The notes under the pieces were generated by a model. That model was not told where the DNA came from and searched no databases. It saw only the letters and a list, made by a program, of their open reading frames with translations. Position numbers and translations under genes: made by a program. A stretch of 64,000 nt of DNA from Lepeophtheirus salmonis (taxonomy: Eukaryota > Arthropoda > Copepoda > Siphonostomatoida > Caligidae). Location of the stretch: NCBI RefSeq assembly GCF_016086655.4, contig NC_052139.2, positions 28,524,002 to 28,588,001 on the forward strand. The letters are read 5' to 3'. Positions 46,001 to 56,880 of this stretch are shown in pieces (position 1 is the first letter of the stretch; every line of letters begins with the position of its first letter).

Positions 46001-46870
46001 GGAATTGATTTAGTTTCAAAAGAGTCCATTGTTAATAATGTCACAGATTCTTGATGATTTTTGGCGTATTCAACCCTCAAATTGTTCAGTTTGGACATGG
46101 TACAAGTGCTCCATAATACTTTGATTGATATTCAATGTCCAATCAACCAATGGGTTAGTTTGTAGAGATTCTCTGAACAACAAGGCCAATTCTTGAGAAT
46201 GATCATAACGAACATCCACACACAAATTTCCAATGGCGAATAAAAGTTTGTCTTCTGCATTATTTATCGTATCCTTAATCCAATCATGATTATTTATATT
46301 TATAGTATACAACTTTCCTATTCTAATCACTTGAGAAACGTATGTCTTTGAGATCATAATCAGATGCAACACTTCCTGGAACAAAAATACGATCATCCTT
46401 CATTAGGTTCTCCAGAAAAATGTTACAATACCTTCTCTCCTTTCATTTATATCTGGATTGTACAGGTTATTAGATGGATTTCCAGTCAATTTATGATTAT
46501 TATATTTGAATCTAATCTTTAAATAATGAGTAAATAGTCTCTGAACTGTAGATCTCCTCATAGCCCAAAGGAAAGAAAAAGTTGTCAAACTCTGTCCACT
46601 AATTTTGAATCGGATCTTTTGATCTTCCTTATCCAGGGCATCAAAATGTCTTAACATATAGGGTCTATGACTCAATTGAGAAGTGGAAGACATTTCTTAG
46701 CATTGATCTCCCCGATAAGAAACGTCTTCGTGGCTAAACCAATTAAAAAAAGGAATTTTATTTCGAAAAGTATCCAAAGGTCCCAGAAAACAAGAACAAC
46801 CATTTTGGAGGGCCCTTTTAATTTCTTGTCTTTCTTCCACATGTTCATCACAAAATGTTAAATTTCCATG
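46001..46870 (-). pseudogene. Decayed coding region of unknown family
   Basis: On the minus strand an almost continuous frame runs from about 46865 to 46403: NLTFCDEHVEERQEIKRALQ…, one in-frame TAA near 46698, then MSSTSQLSHRPYMLRHFDAL…, WAMRRSTVQRLFTHYLKIRF and KLTGNPSNNLYNPDINE. After a shift near 46400 it continues in other frames (FVPGSVASDYDLKDIRF, then IGNLCVDVRYDHSQELALLF … NPLVDWTLNINQSIMEHLYH to 46070), and after another shift to about 46005. Residue use looks protein-like, not random. No domain, signal peptide or membrane segment was recognised. It may be a dead gene, an unknown transposon or an old integrated viral gene; none of these can be preferred. Confidence 0.4.
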
Positions 46871-47859
46871 TACTGAAGGTCGGATCTCAGAGATATTCTA
46901 ACAGATGAAGATGAAATCGGGGATGATAATATTAATATAACGAATCAACAGAATGATAGCCTCAAAGAATTGAACAATATTATTAAATAAGAACGTCATT
47001 TCAGATAAGCCGGTTAAGAACGAAATCATACCAACATCAATATGAATTCTTTCCTATAACAATATTTAATTCCATCCTTTGTTACCTTTGGGAAGTTACA
47101 TCGGCTTCAATGATGCATTAACTGATATTAAAAATCTATTTAAATTAAACTAAAGAGTCTGAGCAATAATAATATGATGTCTTGCTTTTGAAAAAAAAAA
47201 AAAAAAAAGTAAAATTTATGATTACAAGAATAATTTTTTCTTTCTTATGAAATTAAAACAGATGTAAAAATAAAAATCACCTTTTCTTCTCTCCTTCCAT
47301 TTTTTTTGTAGTCTCATTTCTTGTTATATTTCTTGTACACATGTATAAACAAGTAAATTACATTAGAATATACTTTTCAAATAGGAAATGATATCCCAGG
47401 ACCTTATAATCTAATCCTAAGTTGTGAAAAACTGTTTGATACACGTGTATGTATATTATATATTGGCTGAATGAATGTTAAAGCCACCTGCAATACATGA
47501 TGAAGGGATTTAAATATTGCACAAACTTTATTACATAAAATAATATTGAACAAATATCAGTACAGGGGTCTCTCCACATTAAATCCTACATTCAATTTTC
47601 TACTATGAATCTATAAAACTATGATGGAATATGTACCAGACGTTCAAAAAGTCTTATTGGGGACAATTTAAGAGGTTTTGCAAATTTCCAATCAATTTTT
47701 TCAATTTATATCAACTCAAGCTTGATTTCTTATACAACAAAAAAATTATTCCATCTTAATTATTAAAAAAATGGAAGCAAGAAACATAGAGAGTGCCAAG
47801 ATACCACATATATCCGCACCATCCATAAAAACCCTATATTGTTAATAAGGTGAAGGTTA
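46871..47859. other. Intergenic stretch
   Basis: A short acidic open stretch (DILTDEDEIGDDN, about 46890-46928, plus strand) has no context. An A-run lies at 47191-47208. The repeat pair of 33045-33130 is at 47415-47510. No gene is supported. Confidence 0.4.
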
Positions 47860-48255
47860 ACCCTCATACAGTGTACGAGCTAACAGTAGCTGAATACTTA
47901 AAGGTCTTGAAGAGCCAAGTCTTGCCATAAATCCACAAGACCTTAAGAAGAATAAGATTATGTTCCAACGTATACAACACACATGGTTCAAACTTGGATG
48001 AGAGAAAACATGAATTTCTGAGCCAAAGACTTTTGTCCTCTCCCATACCCTGATCTGAATCCTTTAGACTTTTCATTATAGTGGCATACTGAGTCCTAAG
48101 CCTGTAGAGTTCGCCACAACAACATCATCAACCTCAAAGCCTCTGTGGAGTCACATTGGAGGAGGATGTCCCGAACTTATATGGCGAAAATGTGTGCTGT
48201 CTTCTGACCTCGTCTGGAGCCTGTAATTGAAGCTGGTGGTAATCAAATTCATAAA
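47860..48255 (+). pseudogene. Mariner-like (ITm) transposase 3' relic
   Basis: Across frameshifts the plus strand reads TVAEYLKVLKSQVLP (about 47883-47927), VQTWMRENMNF (about 47987-48017), AKDFCPLPYPDLNPLDFSL (about 48022-48078), NIINLKASVESHWRRMSR (48123-48176) and LEPVIEAGGNQIHK (48217-48257). This is the same layout as the relic at 1-835. It lies about 300 bp upstream of the lipase gene. Confidence 0.7.
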
Positions 48256-48540
48256 TAATAATCATCATAACTTGTAAAAAAAAAGTATTTTTAAAATTTT
48301 CCTATATAATTTCATTCTGATTTGTGGATCAACGTTATTTATAGCAGAATCATGGTGGTCAAAGACATTTCGAATACAGGGTATATTTAGACTTTCATCC
48401 TTTGATCGTTATAAGGGACTCTCCTGTTTCCTAAAACGTAATAATTTGTCTCTGTTTGGAAAGCTAACAGTCTTAGTAAATCAGTTGTAGCATAAGGACC
48501 CCCAAGTGCGTTAAGATCAATCTTAATTCTTAAAAGAGAC

Positions 48541-51500
48541 ATGGACATTCGATTTCTTCATTTCTCACTTTTTATGTTGATGAGCATCATAAGTAAGTTG
48601 ATTTGGATCCGTTTTATACGATAATTCAAGGACTACTTGTGACTGGAGACGGTATTGAGATAGCTGCTAACTGTAACTGTAGTATATTGTATTCGAAAAA
48701 ATATGTACTTAATCCTTGTGATTTTCTCCGAATACAAGCACTATGCAGACATTATTGTGCGCCTCTGTATCGGGCGCATTTGTATTGAGGTTATTGAGTT
48801 TGCGAAACTGTCCCAATCAACTGTTTAGAATGTTGCAATGGCTTTCAAGGAGTTTGATGAGTCGGGAACAGACCTATTTTCTGACAAATCCACAGCTCAT
48901 TTAACAGTTGGCTGGTATATGTGGGGGTCTTGGAGAGAAAATCCAATAAATATGCACATAACACTATTGACTCCTTATGGGGTTTCATTATCGAGGCAGA
49001 GAGCAGCATGGACAAGGAGTTCCTCATCAAGGCCTGTGCAAGGTTCAAGGCCAGGTTGGACGCTGTGGTTGAAGCTGGAAGTGGCTGGTTGGAGTGATTG
49101 ACTTGACTATGAATCCCTTCATCTAACATTAAAAGATTTTTAATGTTTGAATTATTTTTGGTAAATAAGTTGTAAGGTACTTTATCTTCAAATTTTCTGG
49201 ATTTAAAAGTAACTACAGGGGATATTGACATATTATTATATGACGACTTACTGACTTACAAATGTGTTCTTCACTTTTTTATAATAATCCCGATTGTTAA
49301 TAAATTAATTAACTTTTCAGGAGGAACAAATCAAAAAAACGTCTTGTTGTAAGTATGGGCCAAAAATTTAAATAAATTACAACAAAACTATTATATTTTT
49401 AACTATACAGAAATAACGGTATCCTAATGGATAATACAAGGACACTTCGTTTGCCCAATGATCACATTGAGACACCTAAGTCAAGGTAATTTCACTATAA
49501 GCTACATTTTTGTTTCTTTAATATGTACTAAGTTCCCTTGAACCATTAATTATTATAAGAATATACAACAGCATTTTCGCCCGCTGGCGAAAGCCCAAAT
49601 TGATTATTGTTAATTAAGCCTTACAACACGAAAATAACCTTTAAAATTTCCATTGGAATAGGTTTGCGATTTAAAGGTTTATTTTTAAAAATCAGATTGT
49701 TGAGTATAATTTCAATTCAGTGTCCTATTTGGAAATCAAATAACCATATAGATGCAAATTTCAATGCCAATTGAATAAAAGAATTCCAACTTTCGAAAGC
49801 TAAAATATTTATTAAGTATCTTGAACATAGTTCCTACAAATTGTGTCTAATCCTGAAGGATAGTCTATGGAAGCTAATATTTGTTTCTATTTGCTCTATA
49901 TTATAATTAAAACTAAAGAATGAACTTATATTAGTTTGATTGGCTTTTTTTTTTTAGTTTAACTTTTAATTTTCTTATAGAATATTTAATATATACATAT
50001 ATATGTAAGGTTGCATAAAAATGTTTCCAAATTAAATGTGATTTAATTTAACCCTTGAAGTCATTAAAAGAAGTAATGAATAGATTAGAGGAAGGAAAAG
50101 TTCAGAAATTAAAGTAAGTAGGTCGATTAAATGACTCAATATGTAATAAATACTAATCAAATACATAGATTGTCTGAGTTTTTTGGCAATTTTTTGAAGT
50201 TTGGATTCTTGTTATTAAAAAAAAAAGCGGAATACTTGGCTTAAATAGAATAATAGCAACACTTCTTTTAAAGCATTGCAATAAAGCGAAAAATACGAAA
50301 TAACTTTTTTCTCAACCAATAATAAGAATTTAAAAAGATTTTCCATCAAAAAAATGTTTGATTTTGATGGTTTTTTTCAGTAATTCTTTTTTCTAAAATA
50401 TTTAACAAATAAACAATGTAAATTTGCGTAACAATGAATTGAAATAAAGTAGGTATACTTAGGTGAATTATTGGACTGATTGTAATCTAAATAACTTATT
50501 TGTCTGATTGATGTCATTTCTGCTTAGAAAAACAATCATGAAAACGGGTTTACTTCAAAAATAGAGACAGATACTGACTTCAAACATGCTGTTCAGAATT
50601 TTAAGTTACATAAGGCAAGTTAGTTTTTACGTACATAATTTCGTTTTTTTAAAGATTGATTATTGTTTTCACATTTTTTTTTTTGGAAGTATAAGTTGTT
50701 GATTCGTAAATGCACAAAAAAATTAAAAAACCGAAAAACAAATTATTATACACACGGAAAAAGGTAGAACGTATATTATTTGTTCATCAAAATATGGATT
50801 TAGGAAGAAATAGACGTACCGAGTTAATCTTGTTATGTATCTTCAGTCTTCATTAAGGTTGAAGAAGGAACATGGGGAGTTAGCAAGGAAAATGATAATA
50901 AATACATAAATCTCAGGGTCAAACAAGTCAAAAAATTGAATTATATTTACCAAAATAAGTATTTTCACATGGTCAATTATATTTTGCATTTTCAAGAGTG
51001 ATGGTTTGATTATAATTACATCAAATGAACAAAAAACAATAAAAAATGTTGTATAGAAGGAGTTTTTGCAATATAAATTTACTTATTATATATTAATAGT
51101 AGATCATTTTAATTTAGAATTTTAACATAAACAAACTAAATATTAATATCATCTTTTTAATTTTTCATTGGCTATCTTTAAAATAGTTTGTTGAAGGTAA
51201 AAACGCTCTCTTGAGCGTTAAATAACTACATCAAAATTTCAGGAAAATTCATCATATAGTTTGGTTGTGATTCCCGGGCAAATGTCCACAAACAGTTACA
51301 TTCGGATTTAGTATATACATAGATAGTCATTCCATTTTGATATATGGCTTTGAATTGAAATTATACTATGATTTAAAAAAAGGCTTTTAAGTTCAAAAAT
51401 TCAACCTTAATTTTCGCGTTATGTTGCTTAAATAATAAAAATAAATTTGGGTTTTAGGTCGTGAGGGTTCTAAGACCTGAATTTTGTTAACTAATGTAAT

Positions 51501-54500
51501 TTTCCGGAATTTGTAGGTTTTTCTGGCCTAAAGAGAAATGTTATCCAGACTTTGGTTGTTTCAAGCCAATAAGTTTATTGGGATTCAATTCATTTCCATT
51601 GGACGGACACTCTATGCAAGTTATTTTTGAATTATATACTCGACGTAATCCAGAGGATCCAATGTATCTTTCCTTTAATGATTCCTCCAAAATAACTTCA
51701 TCTACATTTGATGTCAAAAAAGAGACTAAAATGTTCACACATGGATTTACTGGGAGATGTGATAAGGTTTGGTGCAAGAGACTCATAGAGGAGCTTCTAA
51801 AGAAAGTTAGAATATTCATAATGCTTATATACTGGGGTTGTATCAATCTTAATATATGACCCTCAAATCAGTCTCGTCCTATTATAAGTCTTTGAAAAAC
51901 AACCCCAAAGGTTTCATTTATACTATAAGGTGGTATAAATAAATTAGAAAAATCTTGAAAGGCTTATAACGAACAAAATATTGTTATGATTTATTATTTG
52001 AAAGCTGCTTTTAATGCTATTAAAATATTCATAATGACATCCAAGCTCTTCATAACCTCCGTAACAGAGCACCAGAAGGTTTAGCAGGCCCGTGCGACTT
52101 TGTGCAGATCAATCTTTGGTATTGTACTGGATCTAGTTTTGCACTTTTAATATACAATCCCTAAAATGCTTGGAGTAGCACTTGGAATAAATTAAAGCTT
52201 CCAATAAAACAGTGCAGCAGCCAACAAGCCCAAAAAAGTGCAGGATGCCTTGGCCACAAAATGTTCTCACTTTTGAAACCCGGATTTGTTGACCGTAAAC
52301 AGCCTAGACCTGGGCCCATGCGATTTGTATCTCTGGGCCAGTGTCAAGCATGAGGGCAATGGCTAGTATAATTCGGCTCTAGAAGGCCTGAAGAATTCCA
52401 TTGTACGTTCAATAGCAAAGTTGGTTTGCCTAAGGGTCGCCCGGACCTGCTGAAGCCTACGTCATGTGACTATTCTCATTTTAAAATCCAATATTTTCAC
52501 CTCTTAAATTGTACTATTCTCATTTTGAAATGTGCTATTCCCATTTTGAATGTGACTATTCTCATTTTGAATTGGATCATTCCATTTTGAACTGGACTCT
52601 TCCCATTTTTGAATTTAATTTTTCTTTTTTTGAATTAGAAATAATATAAGTAATTCTCTTTATTTTTCATATTTGTTTATACTTTTATGGTAATACCAAT
52701 TCTATTTTTTTTTTTTTTGAACACCCTCATGTACAAAGCACATAGCTACTAATTTTTGACTTTACTTTCCACTTCCCAAGGGAAATTTTAATGTAATCTG
52801 TGTTGATTGGAGAAAAGATGCTGATTCAAGTTACCGTAGTGCCGCTGCAAATACTCAAATGGTTGGCACAATAATCGCCATGTTTTTTGAGATGGTGGAA
52901 AATCAGTTCGAGCCTATTCATCAAAGATCTCACTTGATTGGGCACAGTATTGGAGCTCATGCCATGGGTTATGCAGGCTTCAGAAAATCCGGGATTAAGC
53001 GAATCACAGGATTGGATCCTGCTGGGCTAGCTTTTGATGGAGTTTCATCCGACCTAAAGTTGGATCCCTCAGATGCATCTTTTGTTGATGTCATACATAC
53101 TAATGGTCAGAGCGTCTTTCAAGGTGGATTTGGTTCATTAGAAAGAATGGGTCATGTTGATTTTTACCCTAATGGAGGGGATAAGCAGCCTGGGTGTACC
53201 AATGCTATTCTTAGCCTACTCAACATATTTAATCGTGAGTAGAGTCAGATATGATTTGTGTAACGAACAGTGGCGCCGTTAGCATTTTGAAACAGGGGTA
53301 CCATACAAGGGTGTCCCTCAGAAGTAGGGATCCATAATTGTGTTTGACTCGGTTTTGCAAAATAAATTAACTTTATCACACTTGTAAATGCTAGTGTACG
53401 CAACGATACATTTTAGGCAAAAGTTTAAATCTCCCAAATTACAGTAAATTGTTTCACTTTTCCTGAAAGTTTTATTTAATATTTCTTGCAATATTTGCAA
53501 AAATGAACCAGCTATCTAGGATTATTTTTTCGACGACATTATTCTCCATAACTTTTTAGTTTTTGCATATAAGAAAAAAATCTTGGTAGGTGAGTCTTTT
53601 TCTTTACTATTACAAGAAATGGTATTTAATTTTTTTTTTGCAACGTTGGTGAAAAAGGTTTTTTGCTCGTTTCCTCACGAATTCTGATTTGGCAATTTAT
53701 TGGTAAAAATAAAAGATGGACATCTCATATAGACAAATGTTTCACGCATATATGTTCGTATGTTGTTTGAAGTTTATATCATATATACATTAATTTATTA
53801 TTATAAGGCTCGCCCGTACCGTAGGTGTCTAAACAAAAAGAAGAAATAATATTTACCATTGTCAATGTGATTTCCCGCTCCCTCCTTGCTCTGAGCAAGG
53901 CTGGGTAGCACTTAGCTAGTAAATCAACAGAGTTAAACAAGTTGATGCCATTTCCAAATCCATTTGCTACAAATAATTGTAAGGGAAGACCCCATAGGAT
54001 ATCTTTTTTATAACAAATGCGCAGGGATAACTGCAAACAGCTGTGATATGAAGCAAACAATCATTAATTCACTTTGTGTTTGACAAGGAAATAGTTACCT
54101 TTTTAGTTGAACCACAATTCTACTCTGAGACCAACGATACTTATATACTTATACTCCCCCAAACAATCCTTTGTGCGAATTTATGTCATTCATGATTTAC
54201 ACTCACTAGTGATTACTCTAAAATTAACTTAGAGCTTCTCACTTCAAGAAGTAATGCTTCATGATAACTGTTTTTAAGAAGAATAAACAAATTACAAATT
54301 TTGCGTTGCAACTAAAAAGATCCTCACACGCGTTTTATGTTATATTTTTACAATTCTAGTTACGTTCCTACCCCCCTCGCTAACGGTGTCGATAGAACCG
54401 AAGAATAAGTGCATACATATATTTTCTAATACTTTCCTCTAGTTTCTAGCGAAGAAAAGAGGAGAAAATTCAAATGTAATCATGAAAGATCCGTTAAAAT

Positions 54501-54711
54501 ATTTACAGAAAGTATCTATAGTTCCTGCCAATTTTTGGGAAAGCGTTGTCACAATTGGGAGAGTTATCTGGAAGGAAATTGTAGTGATCAAAATGCAATA
54601 GCGTTTGGATACAATTCAGAAAATATTTCTGCTCCAGATGGAAAATATTATTTTGCTACAGGATCACATGTTCCACTTTGTTGTAAAACTTATAATCGTC
54701 TGTACACGTAA
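48541..54711 (+). CDS. Secreted lipase of the pancreatic lipase family, 5 exons
   Basis: The exons are 48541-48592, 49321-49348 (28-nt micro-exon), 51517-51805, 52781-53234 and 54443-54711. Phases agree throughout and give 363 aa plus TAA. Residues 1-17 (MDIRFLHFSLFMLMSII) are a signal peptide. CYPDFGCF (35-42) and LYTRRNP match the N-terminal lipase signature. The nucleophile Ser179 sits in GHSIGAH, Asp202 in GLDPAG and His288 in CNHERS, a full triad. Cys262 and Cys286 bracket a 23-residue lid-like loop. There is no C-terminal PLAT domain, as in insect neutral lipases and phospholipases A1. It likely cleaves ester bonds of lipids outside cells, perhaps in the gut; substrate is not shown. Exon 2 was accepted because it has a strong TTTTCAG acceptor and GTAAGTA donor and is the only way found to keep phase. 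Introns hold mariner debris. Confidence 0.88.
48905..49103 (+). pseudogene. DD37D mariner C-terminal fragment in lipase intron 1
   Basis: The plus strand reads VYVGVLERKSNKYAHNTIDS (about 48917-48976), then LWGFIIEAESSMDKEFLIKA and CARFKARLDAVVEAGSGWLE with a TGA stop (to 49100). This is the end of a DD37D-type transposase (…YxVWGxLEREVNKxxHNT…FRxRLEAVVEAxGGWIE). The catalytic part is missing. Confidence 0.75.
49349..51384. other. Lipase intron 2, AT-rich
   Basis: No further exon or mobile element was recognised in most of this intron. Its last part (51335-51380) is similar to the flank of the exon-3 pseudo-copy at 34905-34970. Confidence 0.45.
51925..52465 (+). pseudogene. Mariner-like element relic in lipase intron 3
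   Basis: ACTATAAGGTGGTATAAATA … GGCTTATAACGAACAAA (51930-51980) matches the TIR-like start at 36737-36785. Downstream the plus strand reads PKKVQDALATKCSHF (52228-52272), NPDLLTVNSLDLGPCDLYLW (52280-52338) and SALEGLKNSIVRSIAKLVCL (about 52374-52432), a worn version of WPPNSPDLNPCDYYLWG plus C-terminal helices. It is strongly decayed. Confidence 0.6.
52466..52620. repeat. Imperfect tandem repeat, about 20-23 bp unit
   Basis: Units of the type GTGACTATTCTCATTTTGAA recur: GACTATTCTCATTTTAAAAT (52470), GTACTATTCTCATTTTGAAA (about 52511), GTGCTATTCCCATTTTGAAT (52532), GTGACTATTCTCATTTTGAA (52552), then worn units to about 52615. It starts exactly where the mariner relic ends. Confidence 0.7.
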
Positions 54712-54889
54712 GATAGAATGACGTATTGTATTGTCACCTGTCAATATTTCAGCTTATTTTTTTTAATAATCAATGTTCCGAACGTTTGATTTGCTGAAAT
54801 ATACCGAGTGTCTAATTAAAAACTTGATATTTCCAATTTATAATTTCAACAAGTCTATTTTTGCAAACTACATGTATTACACTAACTAA
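54712..54889. other. Downstream flank of the lipase gene
   Basis: No AATAAA was found close to the stop. TTTTTTTTAATAATC at about 54755-54770 is the nearest A/T-rich candidate for 3' processing. Confidence 0.35.
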
Positions 54890-55200
54890 ACTTTGTACAG
54901 ATGTTGGATCATCTTTTCAAACAATATCGTATCTAGAAGCCCCCATCGACTTTGATAATGGCCTTGATGCACCTGTGGAAACTCTGACAGGTGCAATAAT
55001 CTGATTGGGATTCATGGAGCTCCAATATGTAGCATTGAGAGCTTCGAGATTTGGTGTCCTTGTCCGGGATGCCCTAGCCTCGACTTGTAGTCATAAGAAA
55101 AGTCGAATATAATCACGTCTGGTGAGTATGGAGGGCACATTTTATTGGCCATAATGGAATGTATGCCTCTAAAAAGGACTATAACCATTCTGGTTGTGCA
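54890..55200 (-). pseudogene. Mariner-like transposase C-terminal relic
   Basis: The minus strand reads, over two frames, TPNLEALNATYWSSMNPNQI (about 55055-54995) and CQSFHRCIKAIIKVDGGF (about 54985-54935), the typical C-terminal helices of ITm transposases ending in a GGF-like tail. Upstream, a worn HTHQT / FLMTTSR region stands where SPDLNPLDF would be expected. Confidence 0.6.
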
Positions 55201-55529
55201 GATACACCATCTTGTTCAAGCTGATCTCGATGCCAAAACTGTCATTAATTGAATACGTGGCGTTGTAATGAGTCTCTCTGCTTTCCTTAGTTAAGTTTCC
55301 GATCTCTGTTGGCGTGGCCTTTTACAAAGCAGAGTACCTATTTCGATTTCTTTGTCATTTTGTGTGGCCAATTTATGGATTGATTGTAATAGTTTATTTT
55401 GGAGGGCTGTCAATGAAATCACTTTGTCAGCTTAAGGGAAGAATTATCCATTCTTCTCATATGTTTTTTCTTCTTCTTCTTCTCGTTTATAAGTGCTAGA
55501 TTTGAACTATGCACCAGTAATTAGATTTT
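55201..55529. other. Intergenic stretch
   Basis: A 61-codon open frame (55314-55499) lacks any recognised family or context and is probably chance. Confidence 0.35.
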
Positions 55530-56880
55530 GTTATGCCGTAAACAATTCCCAGCAGTCATTGAATAATTGTTCCTTAGTTGGGAAGGATCTTGGCAAACTA
55601 CTAACTGGTTTTGAGCCTCTTCCCCTGTTTTTTTTTTAAAGAAAAGATTACCAGATGCAATAAAGGTAATTACGTGATATATGTTGAACCACACTTTAAG
55701 CGTTTGAGATGAGTGGACTAATAACCATTGTGTCCCTGAGTTATATTAGATCAAGTTGAAATCAAAATGAATTATAAATCATCCAGTTGGCCAGGTAAAA
55801 ATTACCGTTGAACCGTGACTCTCACTTTGGAAAAGAAAGAGAAATGTATTTTGAATCAAGTCTGTTTACTAATTTTAATTTCTATTTTGCAACGTTAATG
55901 ACCATTGTTCTGTTTTTATAGGGGAACTTTCCGTACTTCAGGATCAAAAACTAAAAGACTATTCATGGAATCATTGAGTGATATTAGTAGCTTAATCTAA
56001 AGTATTAAAAGAAATATTTGTTTAACTGGAAAAAATATTCCAGGATTGAATCGATTCGGAAACGTAATGTGGGTAAAGGAGTTGAATTGCTATGGGAAGT
56101 TGAGACAGCCAAGAAGGATACACAGATTGGCTCGACTTATAAGCTAAAGAAAACCTCATAAAACAAAACAATTTACACACTAAAACTTTATAAATACACC
56201 TTTTTGCTATTAACAGTCATAGCCAAATAAACATTAATGATTTGAGCAGTGATCTTTAGTCATCTTCATTTTTCTATTTCAAAAAGGCATAAAGTCGCTA
56301 ACACAAATATGTACAGTTTCTACAGTTATCAGTTGTCAATATACCTGTATAGTTATCCTAATCATTGTTTTGAACCTTGATTGGTTGATTTTGAATGAAC
56401 TTTTGATAAGCTATAAACGATTCCCAACAATCATTGAAGAATAGTTCCGTTGTTGAGAAGAATTGGACTAACTATAACTGTCTCTCAACTATTTTTCTGA
56501 TAATTAGCAAAGGAAATGTTGCTTGATAAAATAAAGGTAACGACGTATAGAATGTGTACAACTTCTTAATTCTCAATATAACAAAGTTCAATGAAAATAT
56601 CTATAACAAGTTCAATGATATTCTTCATCCACAAAATTGCGATTACTTCTGTGTAAAAGTCAATAAAACAGTTGACATATGAGTAATGAAATATAATTAG
56701 TTAATAAAATAGTCTATTTCCCTAGTATTATATATCAATTAACAAGAGACAACCTAACTATCTGCCCTTAAATTAATAATATGTTAACTTCCAAATAAAA
56801 ATTAAACAAAGTTGGGTGATTATCCGTTATATTCTTGCGTTTATTAATATTAGGTTATATGCTTCTTTTAGAGTGGGCTT
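55530..56880. repeat. Long dispersed repeat L1x, copy 2, left part
   Basis: It is similar over its length to 37910-39330, including the internal duplicated unit (here 55535-55680 and 56413-56545). It ends at ATGCTTCTTTTAGAGTGGGC TT, where the segment 56881-59026 begins. Confidence 0.7.

Noticed and set aside
51534..51805. Alternative lipase exon start at 51534 joined directly to exon 1
   Set aside because: It is in phase, but it discards codons (FFWPKE) that are conserved in the duplicated exon at 34991 and ignores the well-formed micro-exon.
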